Origin: Pontiellaceae bacterium B12227
GTDB lineage: Bacteria; Verrucomicrobiota; Kiritimatiellia; Kiritimatiellales; Pontiellaceae
Assembly: GCA_029432775.1 (NCBI GenBank)
Contig: JAROAZ010000001.1
Location: 310,001 to 374,000, forward strand
DNA: 64,000 nucleotides
Reading direction: 5' to 3'
Below the pieces are notes generated by a model, which worked only from the letters and a program-made list of their open reading frames with translations, ran no database searches and was not told the origin of the DNA. Positions 39,001 to 46,469 of the stretch are shown piece by piece. Made by a program: the position numbers and the translations under genes. Positions within the stretch are counted from its first letter, which is position 1, and each line of letters opens with the position of its first letter.

Positions 39001-41397
39001 GAGGGAGTCATCATTCTGACGGGTGGAGAGACCAATAGCCCGACATGGAACAGCTTGAACAATATGGGACAAAGAGCCTACGCCACAATGGCGGCACGCC
39101 ACTTTGACTCCAATACCATACATTATCTTTGCTCAGACCTCGGCATGGATGCCGACGGCGATGGCCTGTCTGATGTGGATGCCACACCTTCCAAGGCAAC
39201 GCTGGAGCATGCCATCTCGGAATGGGCGGTAGGAATGGATAAACTGACAGTCTACATTGTGGCTGAAGAATACAATAATGGCTGTCGTCTGAACGCATCC
39301 GAAGTCCTCTCAGCCAAAGACCTTGATGGCCTTCTTGATACCTTTCAGGTTTCGAATGCATCGGTCAACGTGATCATGGATTTTGACCGGTGTGGCACTT
39401 TCGTGCCCGAACTTGCCCCCCCATCAGGTGCAGAGCGCGTTACCATTGCGAGCACAAGTGACTCGATTGCCATGAAAGACCCCAATGGACTGCTAAGCTT
39501 CACCCAGAGTTTCTTCAGTCATATTTTTGAAGGCCATACGGTCGGAGATGCTTATAAAGCTGCCAAACGGAGTGTTCGGCTGGCATCGGGAAGGCTTCGA
39601 CAAAAGGCCATAATTGATGACAACGGTGATGGCTGGTTTTCAAAAGTGGATGGCGACCTTGCAGAAACGCGTTATATCGGACCCGCCTTCGTAACTGGTG
39701 CGGATGCACCGTTCATCGGAACCGTTATACCAGATACTGAACTGGGTGTAGACAATCTGATGTTATGGGTGTCGGATGTGTCGGATGTCGACGGAGTTTC
39801 CAATGTTTGGTGCTTGATCACCCCACCGGATTACGATGGCACAAACGAAGTTATTGAGCTGGCATTGACCAATTCAATTACGCCCGGTCACTATGAAGCC
39901 CTTTATACCAATTTCACGAACCTCGGCTCGTACACCCTGACGTTCTTCGCCCAGGACTCCACCGGCGAGATATCTGCCCCTGCGCAGGCCGTCGTGACAC
40001 GTATGGATGAATATGAAGCGGATGACTCCTATGTCCAGGCGACCCCGATTTATATCGGCGAACCGCAGACCCACACCTTCCACTCTTCCGCCGACGAGGA
40101 CTGGGTGAAGTTCTTCGCCGTATCGGGAAGCCTGTACTATGTCGAGGCCACACAGCTTGGCGACAACAGCGACCTGATGCTCGATGTCTACTACCACCCG
40201 TTTGCCGGCTCGCCCACCAACGTCTACCCGGACATCGACGATGGCTGGGACGGCGCTGGCGAATTTGAAATTGCGGACATTGAAATCACAACCAACACCG
40301 CATGGGAAATGGGCGTCTACTACGTCCGCGTCAGCTCCGCCGACACCAACCTGTGGGGAACCGGCAGCAAATACGAGCTTGAGCTCTTCAGCCCGACCGG
40401 TGCCGAAGGCAACCTGGTGGTGATTGCATTCGACAAAACCACCAGTAAGCCGCCCCCGGGAGCGCTGGCTATTGTCTCCGGTGCCGACGGAGTCGTCACG
40501 CAGGCATTCGGAAGTTCGGTCTCCATCTCCTTCAACGGACTGACCAACGGAACGCATACCATTGAGGTGACCACGGCTCAGGGCTATATGCCCGAGGTCT
40601 CCCCGTACGATGCGGACTCCGTAGCCAAGCCACTGGACTGGTACGGGAACCCCAAGCAGCGGGAAATCAACGATGGCGACTTCCAGTATGTCTCCTTCGA
40701 GTTCCTGCCCATGGTACGGGCGGAAGGCCGGATTCGCGACGGCATGACCGGCGGTTTTGTCGAAGGAGCGGCAATCAACTTCCAGGGTTTGGAAGCCCCG
40801 CTGACCAACATGGTCGATGGCTTCCCGAATAATGCGGCCTATGAAGAGCTGTGGTACACGGACAGCGGAGGCCGCTTTCCGACCAACACCTGGCTGGTTG
40901 ATTCCGACTGGAGCTTGAGCGTCAGCAAGTCCGGTTATCCCAACTTTGTCCTACCCTATACAATCAGCAACGCAACGCCGGGGGATGTGATCCAACTTGG
41001 CGACCTCGTGCTAAACCCAATTGATGCCAACACCAACGGCATTGCCGACCACTGGGAAGCCGACAAGCAGATAACCGATCCCTCCGCCGACCTGGATGGA
41101 GACCACTCGGACAACCGCAGCGAATTCCTCGCGGGCACCGACCCCGACGATGCGACCAGTCGCCTCGCGCTGACCGCCATGGATGAAGATGCTTCAACGA
41201 ACGGTTTCACACTTCACTGGCCTTCCGTAGCCGGTCGTTCCTACCGAGTTGAAGGCCAACCCGCCCTCACGACCAACGCATGGGTTCAGGTGTCGCCCAC
41301 CCAGGAAGCTTCCGCAGGCCAAACCGAAATGCAGTGGACGGATTCCTCTCCAACAAATACAACTGAATTCTACCGAATCAAACTGATCACACCATAA
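33010..41397 (+). CDS. giant secreted protein: beta-helices, PKD, dockerin-like and two caspase-like domains
   Basis: The 2,795-residue protein has, in order: a signal peptide (to about residue 40); beta-helix 1 (54-443); PKD 1 (457-535); beta-helix 2 (540-853); PKD 2 (857-940); beta-helix 3 (942-1350); a dockerin-like pair of Ca loops (1496-1547: DADGDGSVRGLD, DFNLDGVVDIKD); an Ig-like part; caspase-like domain 1 (1650-1893) with H1740 (YLVDHGG) and C1785 (DCCESG); caspase-like domain 2 (2000-2233), where the His is replaced by YIVAEEY but C2128 remains (FDRCG); a PPC-like domain (2335-2460); a carboxypeptidase-regulatory-like domain; and a Ca-type repeat tail ending FYRIKLITP. It is probably a surface or released protease/adhesin. 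The 3' half is homologous along its length to the protein at 57,086. Base composition shifts near 33,480 and 40,000. Confidence 0.82.
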   Translation: MHKGYVIGWFMYKRMTKQLVQGPIGLLLSTLIFSLSARADTHYVDRANPSPQAPYLSWSTAATNIQDAVDAAVAGDTVLVANGVYDSGTTVTPGYSCMNRLVITKDITVQSVNGPDHTLIVGAEATGGGCGPDAVRGVYMNTGQLTGFTVTNGYTLASGDHHHERSGGGVDAYGDSAVISNCVIRGNSAAADGGGCYYGTLYHCELNDNFAKRGGGTAQGTIYHSKILRNASDNDDGGGSYESTLHHCTISGNSARSGGGSYYGTLFNCTISDNYATADGGGANASTLSNCSITGNTAGEYGGGINAGYMGGGGAINNCVISGNHSGKQGGGVYGYATLNNCTVAFNRAGESGGGVDYGRMFNCILYHNTASLSGDNYNGGDFSFCCISPLPTSGAGNISSDPKLITMSHLSADSPCIGAGSNAYTNGVDIDGEGWIDPPCIGVDQYIEGGITGALSLAITSTETHVATGIEIDFSALNEGRVSSIVWDFDDGTRIKNQPFVCHSWSEPGDYTVRLTGYNDSNPNGVSTTLSVHIAEPPVYYVAVSNSTPQYPYTNWQTAATSIQDAIDAGSLLGRVVIVSNGLYSADEIIAEGDDEISRVVVRNGVRVKSLDGPDVTTIEGAPAPGTDIYGDGNIRCAYVDADSTLSGFSLINGHGSGGGVFCEGGAIVSNCWISSCSSHAGGGARGGTLNACILKNNYSGYKGGGAYSSLLNSCLVVNNTAKQLGGGAQSCSLYNCTVIGNTYVPGPGSYGGGGVDNCACYNSIIYYNTGPTSWWNNPDPNYSRGSYQFCCMPTAVDGTGNITTEPTWLTESHIRKDSPCAGTASPIYTPEFDIDGDTWNDPPSIGCDEPCAPYSGELGVSIVADFTNGVVQQNVTFLGDVIGDPASNRWDFGDGQFLLNAYEATHAWGTTGTFDLVLTAWNDAYPDGIATTTTVHILSESTFYVDAGNTNPTHPYNSWSTAARNIQDAVNAARDSGVAGSTVLVTNGTYSSGGAVTPGYSCMNRVCITTDLNVRSVNGPSSTFIVGSSSTRGVYLSKGTLSGFTIKNGRTISSGDWFYDQSGAGVSMYGGEGSISNCVLTGNSSTKYGGGSLDGVLVDCELNGNSSGSAGGGCYFGRLYDCTLNENSAGGSGGGSSFAILHQCTLSNNNGHHGGGSEFGELYDCTLTGNSSRYDGGGCYRSRLTRCILSGNSGRFGGGCALYSTLYNCLLYNNSATDGGGASSSWLHNCTVVGNRASDTCGGTFGGTLNNCIVYFNTAGTAGANWYSGNLPNMSFCCTTPDPGGVGNITHAPLFVDSAARDYRLIPTDLCVDAGGNDEWVYAATDLVGTPRVLNGSVDIGAYETPLTLALTAFLQGPYDTNTHAMVENSVTLPLTSPYAADPRSAPAIPSNIVDWVLVELHDTNQNTIASFSGFLDTEGRLLSTRGGDGITVGISVGEYYISIKHRNHLAAMSAEPVPFTDFTTVYDFSTNSSQFAGGADAAVLLEPGVWGLIAGDADGDGSVRGLDAEFHTLQLGHNGYHRSDFNLDGVVDIKDLTLWTDNQTRVSGSATALTLLSNGLFISPERKTLKAGETVFFTASGTTNPVYWGFTEDRSGGALSPRPPSSTVYAAGSQGTGVDVVQAWSGNQLGRAFINVISSEDSARAGKAIIVAGHKSLDDPLWPITDYLGNQAYNTLLYRGFDKENLQYLSPLPNQDVDNDGSINDIAGETTLAEMANTFTNWAMANTDQLFIYLVDHGGTSSGEGYFRLNKSEILMATELDTWLDNIQNHYSNDVTIVIDCCESGSFLEPLAHTGPGKRAVMTACATNEPTYFIAGGQVSFSDAFFSGIFMGLDLADCFTQARDAMSTYQSSWIDADGDGIYDTGADPSLVAETYLGPSYVAGKDIPRVGQVLGNQILHGESDATLWAYDIVSAYPIERVWCAVVPPGHDPDPDDPVADLPLLDLQLNESTGRYEARYNGFNDEGVYKLIFYASDIWDSTSNPRQSFVTQAGYDEGVIILTGGETNSPTWNSLNNMGQRAYATMAARHFDSNTIHYLCSDLGMDADGDGLSDVDATPSKATLEHAISEWAVGMDKLTVYIVAEEYNNGCRLNASEVLSAKDLDGLLDTFQVSNASVNVIMDFDRCGTFVPELAPPSGAERVTIASTSDSIAMKDPNGLLSFTQSFFSHIFEGHTVGDAYKAAKRSVRLASGRLRQKAIIDDNGDGWFSKVDGDLAETRYIGPAFVTGADAPFIGTVIPDTELGVDNLMLWVSDVSDVDGVSNVWCLITPPDYDGTNEVIELALTNSITPGHYEALYTNFTNLGSYTLTFFAQDSTGEISAPAQAVVTRMDEYEADDSYVQATPIYIGEPQTHTFHSSADEDWVKFFAVSGSLYYVEATQLGDNSDLMLDVYYHPFAGSPTNVYPDIDDGWDGAGEFEIADIEITTNTAWEMGVYYVRVSSADTNLWGTGSKYELELFSPTGAEGNLVVIAFDKTTSKPPPGALAIVSGADGVVTQAFGSSVSISFNGLTNGTHTIEVTTAQGYMPEVSPYDADSVAKPLDWYGNPKQREINDGDFQYVSFEFLPMVRAEGRIRDGMTGGFVEGAAINFQGLEAPLTNMVDGFPNNAAYEELWYTDSGGRFPTNTWLVDSDWSLSVSKSGYPNFVLPYTISNATPGDVIQLGDLVLNPIDANTNGIADHWEADKQITDPSADLDGDHSDNRSEFLAGTDPDDATSRLALTAMDEDASTNGFTLHWPSVAGRSYRVEGQPALTTNAWVQVSPTQEASAGQTEMQWTDSSPTNTTEFYRIKLITP
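40780..40794. repeat. TTCCAG-GGT-TTGGAA palindrome variant
   Basis: G variant of the dispersed motif near the 3' end of the giant gene. A one-mismatch copy (TTCCAA-CCG-TTGGGA) lies at 35,673-35,687 in the same gene. Confidence 0.6.
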
Positions 41398-41399
41398 TC

Positions 41400-41963
41400 A
41401 TGAAAATACGATTCAGATACATTTTCCTTTTGGCCATGGGAGCCATGGCCTTGGGGGCACAGGCCGAAAAATCCAGTCATGATTCCTCTACTTTGGAGCT
41501 TAAGCAGCGCGCTTTGACTTTTGAGCAAAAAGGGGAGCGTTTGCAGGCGGCTGAAATCTATGAGCAGTTAGCTGAAAAGGATGAATCGTCCCGCAAGGTT
41601 TTGGCCAACCGGTTGGCAGTCCTCTATGCACAAGAGGGATGTTCCGACAAATCCTTACAGTGGGCTTCTATTGCTGCAGAAATGAATCCGGATCCTCAAG
41701 CCTACATGGCGGGTATTCATTCCATGCTGGGCGATGACTCATCCGCCATCCAAATTCTTAAGCAGGAGCTATCTAAGAAGAATCAGCCGATGCGAACATT
41801 GGTCCTTCACAGACAGCTGGCCTCAATTTATGAGGACCGGCATGATCTAAAAAATGCCCGCCTTACTTTACAATCGGCTACAGGGGTTCTTAAGGGAACG
41901 TCTATGGAGAGTGAAGCAGAAAAACTCCTTAAGGCCTTTCGCAACAAGCACGATCAAGAATGA
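41400..41963 (+). CDS. secreted TPR-like protein
   Basis: The 187-residue protein has a signal peptide (residues 1-22, GAQAEKSS) and helical repeats of TPR type (RALTFEQKGERLQAAEIYEQL; VLANRLAVLYAQEG; QLASIYEDRHDLKNARLTL). It starts 2 bases after the giant gene stop, so it is almost certainly co-transcribed. TPR proteins often help fold, export or assemble partners in the periplasm, and a chaperone-like role for the giant protein is an inference. No Cys lipobox is seen. Its AT-richer composition contrasts with the end of the giant gene. Confidence 0.7.
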   Translation: MKIRFRYIFLLAMGAMALGAQAEKSSHDSSTLELKQRALTFEQKGERLQAAEIYEQLAEKDESSRKVLANRLAVLYAQEGCSDKSLQWASIAAEMNPDPQAYMAGIHSMLGDDSSAIQILKQELSKKNQPMRTLVLHRQLASIYEDRHDLKNARLTLQSATGVLKGTSMESEAEKLLKAFRNKHDQE

Positions 41964-42061
41964 GCCTTACTGAAAACGAACCTTGATTTAACACTGATTA
42001 TATTTTCACCTTCATCCGCGGCTCATTTCCCCTTTGTGAAGGTAAGCGATTAGCTCTGGCA

Positions 42062-43828
42062 TCATCCAAATATCCACAGATTGTTTGCATCTTTCAGCCC
42101 TTGATAATGTTTTTTGCCGGATTCCAGAAAAGCCGGTTCCTCCCCCTGCAGTTCAGTATCAAACAGCTCCACTAAACGTTCGGCCGCCAAATCATCTGTT
42201 TGAATAACATACCGGGCTCCTGCTTCGTAAAGTTCCCGGGCTTCCTGTCTTGAATCCGTAACCGCAAGAAAAGGCACTTCGGCTTTCTGCATGGTCAACC
42301 AGCCGGCAATGCCCAGTTCTGCCATCTGCACCCCGGCTTCGCAGGAAACAATCAGGGATGCCTGATCGAATTTCATTTCTGCCCAGACATCACTGTCTGC
42401 CACATCTGCATAGACCGGTATGACATTGTTATTCTGCGACTGCAGGATTTTAAAAACCTGGGGGTCCAGCACAAGCGCATAAACCTCGCGACCGCGCTTT
42501 GAATAGTAGTCCGCCACCGACTCGGCGATTTCGCTGTATCCCAGCAACAGGATATGGTTCGTGAGTTCTACTTCATCATATTCTCCGCTGCAGATCGTCT
42601 TGTTTCGATCCATAAAACGGGCCAGCCCCCCGGCCCGGCTGTAAAGAAGATCAATATATCGATGGCCGTAGGATGAGATGAAAATTGTCGCGATGCACGA
42701 GAGTGTTATTACGGTAAAAATCGTGCGGTCGAAAATACCCGCCCCCAGGCAGAGCGTGGCCAGGATCAACGAGAACTCAGAAATCTGATTGATGATGAAC
42801 CCGGAGTAGAAGGCTGGTCTGGACTTGAGGCCGGCCACGTTTCCAAGTAGCAGCATCAGGACCGGTGTCCCCAGCAGCACAATAAGGGAGCAGACGATGA
42901 TGGGGAATAAACATACTCCTATCCCTGAGAAATCGAGTTTAAAGCCCAGAGAGATGAAAAAGAGAATTACACCAAACGTTTTGAGCGCTTCAATCGAATC
43001 CTCAATTTCCAGTTTAAACGGATTACTCCCCGAAAGAACCTGTTTGTTCTTTCTCTGGAAACGACTGGAAACCGGCATCACAGCCAGCGACACCCCGGCT
43101 AAAAACGCCCCGATTTCCGGCGAGAAATGGATCATCTCGCAAAACGCCGAGACCCCCAGAATATAACCCAGCGTGGTCAGCAGCAGCAGTTCTGATGAGC
43201 GGGCGGCATAATTAAAAAGCCAGGGGAGCAGATACTGACTGGAGAGCAGCAGCACCGTGGTTACTGCAATTAGTTTGATGAATAAACTTGCTAATTCAGG
43301 CCCGAGTGGACCTCCGGATTGCATGCCTTTTATAACAGATAGAGATAACACCGCCACAATATCCTGAAGCACCATCAAACCCAGAATAATCTGCCCGTGA
43401 AGGCTTTTCATCTCCCGTCGTTTTTTGAGTGTTCCAATAACGATAATCGTCGATGAAAATGTTAAACACAGTCCGAAAAACAGGGCCGAACTCACATTTT
43501 CCAGCCCCAGGAAAAACCACGCGAGCAAAAAGCCGACGGCTGCGTTCAGAAGAATCTGTCCGATGCCGTTAATGAGAACCGATTTCAAATGCTGCCGGAA
43601 TTTCTTTATATCAACCTCAAGTCCGGCCAGGAACAGAAGCATGATGATTCCAACCTCGGTAAACGCGTCCATTAATTCTTCCGGGAAGTGATGGTGATCA
43701 AAAAGTCCCGCGATCACTCCGGTCAGCAAAAACGCAAAAATCATTGGTTGTTTCAAACGGAATGCCAACAAAGACAGCCCGGCTGCCAATGCCAATAATA
43801 ACCCGAGATTTACTATGATATGTTCCAT
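42062..43828 (-). CDS. CPA2-family monovalent cation:proton antiporter with RCK domain (Kef-like)
   Basis: The start is the ATG at 43,828; a TTG 6 bases upstream is possible. The 588-residue protein has a Kef-type membrane domain of about 12-13 helices (residues 1-390; EVGIIMLLFLAGLEVDIKKFR is the diagnostic segment, with an FSSTIIVI loop). A C-terminal TrkA-N/RCK domain follows (about 413-540; HILLLGYSEIAESVADYY is the nucleotide-binding loop). It exchanges K+ or Na+ for protons under nucleotide control. It is followed on the same strand by a TerB-like gene and an RCK-RyR gene upstream of it, which suggests a potassium or ligand-gated stress unit. The specific ion is unknown. Confidence 0.88.
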   Translation of the reverse strand: MEHIIVNLGLLLALAAGLSLLAFRLKQPMIFAFLLTGVIAGLFDHHHFPEELMDAFTEVGIIMLLFLAGLEVDIKKFRQHLKSVLINGIGQILLNAAVGFLLAWFFLGLENVSSALFFGLCLTFSSTIIVIGTLKKRREMKSLHGQIILGLMVLQDIVAVLSLSVIKGMQSGGPLGPELASLFIKLIAVTTVLLLSSQYLLPWLFNYAARSSELLLLTTLGYILGVSAFCEMIHFSPEIGAFLAGVSLAVMPVSSRFQRKNKQVLSGSNPFKLEIEDSIEALKTFGVILFFISLGFKLDFSGIGVCLFPIIVCSLIVLLGTPVLMLLLGNVAGLKSRPAFYSGFIINQISEFSLILATLCLGAGIFDRTIFTVITLSCIATIFISSYGHRYIDLLYSRAGGLARFMDRNKTICSGEYDEVELTNHILLLGYSEIAESVADYYSKRGREVYALVLDPQVFKILQSQNNNVIPVYADVADSDVWAEMKFDQASLIVSCEAGVQMAELGIAGWLTMQKAEVPFLAVTDSRQEARELYEAGARYVIQTDDLAAERLVELFDTELQGEEPAFLESGKKHYQGLKDANNLWIFG

Positions 43829-43844
43829 GTACAATCAGGGATGG

Positions 43845-44234
43845 CTACCAACCGAGAATATCCCCTACCTCTTTCATTGCCAGATGTTCATTTAGCGAAA
43901 TAGCGTTTCCATCTTCGTCTGATGAAGCCGTCGCCACATCAGTACAAATCATTCTCAGAGCAGTGAGGACTGCGTTTTTTTCCTCAGGAGCAAGCCGGGC
44001 CAGCCAGATGGAGAGTTTCTTTATCTGCTTCTTTCGATAATCATCGTCCGTTACCTGACCTGCCACAATATCAACCGAAACTTCAAGCGTTTCACGGAAA
44101 GGTCGAATCCATTCACTCTCCTCAAAGTCAACCCCGTCACACACAGCAACATGCACTAGAGGGGATACCAGCATAGCGAGAACCGATGACCGATCCTCCT
44201 CTGCACGCTCTATTAAATCATTAAAAAAATCCAC
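43845..44234 (-). CDS. small acidic protein, possible TerB-like fold
   Basis: The 129-residue protein is all helical and acidic, with no signal peptide. Two segments resemble the paired acidic motifs of TerB-like proteins: AVCDGVDFEESEWIRPF (about residues 31-47) and SDEDGNAISLNEHLAMKEVG near the end. I recognise the pattern, but the match is weak. It lies 16 bases before the antiporter gene and 53 bases after the RCK-RyR gene, so the three are probably one operon. TerB-like domains occur in metal or membrane stress systems. Function here is unknown. Confidence 0.55.
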   Translation of the reverse strand: MDFFNDLIERAEEDRSSVLAMLVSPLVHVAVCDGVDFEESEWIRPFRETLEVSVDIVAGQVTDDDYRKKQIKKLSIWLARLAPEEKNAVLTALRMICTDVATASSDEDGNAISLNEHLAMKEVGDILGW

Positions 44235-44287
44235 GTTATGCCTCCCGTATTCAATTGGCTTTAATCTGGAACATACCTTGATGCGCC

Positions 44288-46030
44288 CTATTCGTTTATT
44301 TTAACTAACCCCATCTGCACCCGCTCCAGAATTTTGGGATAGACACAGATATGTTCATAATCTTTCTTTTTCGCATCATGATCCAGCTCCCCCCATTCGA
44401 CCAGGTCGCGGGAAATCTTCTGGGCTTTGTCTGTCGTGCTTCCATAACACCAACCGGCCATGGTTCGCTCAACAAACCATCGACGGTGCTCCAGTTTGGC
44501 CAGTTCACTGAAAACAGGCTCCTCTGGAGGCCACGGCACTGCCGTTGTGGCTTTGTTCTTCCCGACAATGGAGAGCCCCAGATGCTTCAACTTAATATAC
44601 ATGTGGTCAGCAGCCTGACGGTTCGAATCTTTAAAGGTCCAGGATAGAGAATCCCAGGATTGTCCAGAAGGATTCTCCGGATTGGCATAAATTGTAGAGT
44701 AATATTCATGTAATCCCTGCGCCAGTTCGTCCAATGTGCTCTGCGTAATGACTTCCTTGTTGCAGATTTCACCGATCGATCCGAATCCAATGATCTGATT
44801 AGTCCACTCATCTTCGCATTTGTGGGCATCGAGAAGACTTCTCCATCCTGACTCTTCCTTCAGACGCACAAAAAGAGGAATTGTCATTCGGCCAGTAGAC
44901 TTCCAGAGTCCCTCAGCAACATAGAGGGCAGAACTCATATTCGAATATGCATCATCGATACTGAATATCATCGCAGAAACCGTATTCGTAAAATTGAGTC
45001 GTTCAAGAATCGTATTTCTGAAAGCAGCGTGTCTGATGTCTCCTGACATGGGCGTAATCTGACAAAACTGCTTTAGACCAGGATGCTCATTAATCAGATT
45101 TTCCACCTCAGACTCTGCGTTCAGGTCGACCGCCGTGATTGTCAGTCTGGCATCCGGATTGGGCAGAACCAAAGAACGAACCGCGCGGGTTACAATGGTT
45201 TTACCCAACCGACCGAATCCAACAATAATCAGGTGCACATCACGTTGATCGTCTTTTGCAACCGGAACAATGGGATAAAGGTGCCCAATGACCAAATTTC
45301 TTGCGACTACTTCATGCAAACTGACCACCTCAACTTCCATGCTGGGACAAATGCTTTCGAAAGCATTTTCTTTACGGAGGAAAGCGCACATATCGATTGC
45401 GTCGATGTGAAGCCAGACCTTCAGTTTATCATCACGTGTTTTCCCGCAATCCAGCAACTCAACCGTATTCATCTGGATCGACAGGTTTACCGCATCATCG
45501 CCGGACAAAAGATACAGCTGAGATGCAAACTGGACTCGGGCAGTTTTCAATAAGGTGGAACTCGTTACATCGCCAATGAGAGTGTGACACCCCAGAAGTT
45601 CAGACGAAGTAATGAAATTATTATTTTCATCCTCTTCAATAATAACCACAGCAACGTCTGCTTCCCGCAACGTCTTTACCAGTTCATAGCCCTCTCTGCT
45701 GAGACCGCAAATAATGATATGATTCTGGAGCTTCGCGAGCCTCCACGCCGATATTTCCTTCTTAAGCAAAAGTGTTGTTGCCCGAATCGCCGTTGCAGCC
45801 ATAACCAGCGGGGCGAGGTAACGGGCAAGTACCAGCGACAAGGGTATGACCGTATCCGGCTGATAATTGGCTTCGAGGACAAATAACTGAAGACTGGCAT
45901 AGAGCGCATTGGTCCAACTGAAGACACTGCCATCCACGGGACTCAGCCTATAACCAATCACCCCAAGGCCGTATGCAGCCAACCCTCCGAAGACGATGAC
46001 TCCCCACCCAATTCTTCCCCTAATACTCAT
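44288..46030 (-). CDS. channel-like membrane protein with tandem RCK domains and C-terminal RyR domain
   Basis: The 580-residue protein starts with two or three membrane helices (residues 8-90; a pore-loop-like SLQLFVLEANYQ lies between). Two Rossmann/RCK units follow (NHIIICGLSREGYELV near residue 103; LIIVGFGRLGKTIV near residue 268). A C-terminal RyR-type domain is at about 510-575 (ELAKLEHRRWFVERTMAGWCYG, with LVEWGEL). Bacterial RyR domains are described as ligand-binding modules, often linked to TIR or other signalling proteins. The design suggests a nucleotide-gated cation channel. It is the first gene of the operon with the TerB-like and antiporter genes. Confidence 0.75.
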   Translation of the reverse strand: MSIRGRIGWGVIVFGGLAAYGLGVIGYRLSPVDGSVFSWTNALYASLQLFVLEANYQPDTVIPLSLVLARYLAPLVMAATAIRATTLLLKKEISAWRLAKLQNHIIICGLSREGYELVKTLREADVAVVIIEEDENNNFITSSELLGCHTLIGDVTSSTLLKTARVQFASQLYLLSGDDAVNLSIQMNTVELLDCGKTRDDKLKVWLHIDAIDMCAFLRKENAFESICPSMEVEVVSLHEVVARNLVIGHLYPIVPVAKDDQRDVHLIIVGFGRLGKTIVTRAVRSLVLPNPDARLTITAVDLNAESEVENLINEHPGLKQFCQITPMSGDIRHAAFRNTILERLNFTNTVSAMIFSIDDAYSNMSSALYVAEGLWKSTGRMTIPLFVRLKEESGWRSLLDAHKCEDEWTNQIIGFGSIGEICNKEVITQSTLDELAQGLHEYYSTIYANPENPSGQSWDSLSWTFKDSNRQAADHMYIKLKHLGLSIVGKNKATTAVPWPPEEPVFSELAKLEHRRWFVERTMAGWCYGSTTDKAQKISRDLVEWGELDHDAKKKDYEHICVYPKILERVQMGLVKINE

Positions 46031-46469
46031 CCGGAACTCTCCGATTAATAACTTTCCAACCCACTAACCCATGAAATCAGCGTAGCAGGTTTAATTTAAT
46101 TTCCAACCCTTGGAAACAAAGTATTTATCAAGACTCTTGAGGATTCATAAACATCTGATTCCTTCACGCTTCTTGTATAAGTTGAACAAACTCTCGATGG
46201 CAGAGTTTTAAATTCTTCAAACTGACGACAGAATACAGCCTGATGGATCTAGTTATGATTGCCCTCGCCCTGGCGACCTCATTATCTTCCGTCCGGAACC
46301 TTCCAAAGGTAAAAATGCCTCGCCCCATGGATAACCAATAAATAATAACTTTACTCACATTACCCTTATCTAAACTTCTTATCTACTGGCCATTTTTTAT
46401 CCAACCCTCTATTCTTTCATTGATTTGATCCCGATCCAACGGCAACCATAACCTGCAGGGGGTAAACTG
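46031..46469. other. 439-bp intergenic region
   Basis: The region lies between the divergent RCK-RyR gene and the NHL gene. It holds one exact dispersed palindrome at 46,101 and, just before the NHL start, CAGGGGG as ribosome site. A 64-codon minus-strand frame (46,164-46,358) has no clear ribosome site or recognisable domain, so I do not call it. No terminator or RNA gene was seen. Confidence 0.5.
46101..46115. repeat. TTCCAA-CCC-TTGGAA dispersed palindrome (intergenic)
   Basis: This is the only exact copy outside a coding region in the window, 71 bases upstream of the RCK-RyR gene start. It could be regulatory there. Confidence 0.85.

Noticed and set aside
46164..46358. 64-codon minus-strand frame in the intergenic region
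   Set aside because: There is no convincing ribosome site, no known domain and no operon link. It could be a remnant, but the sequence does not support a gene call.
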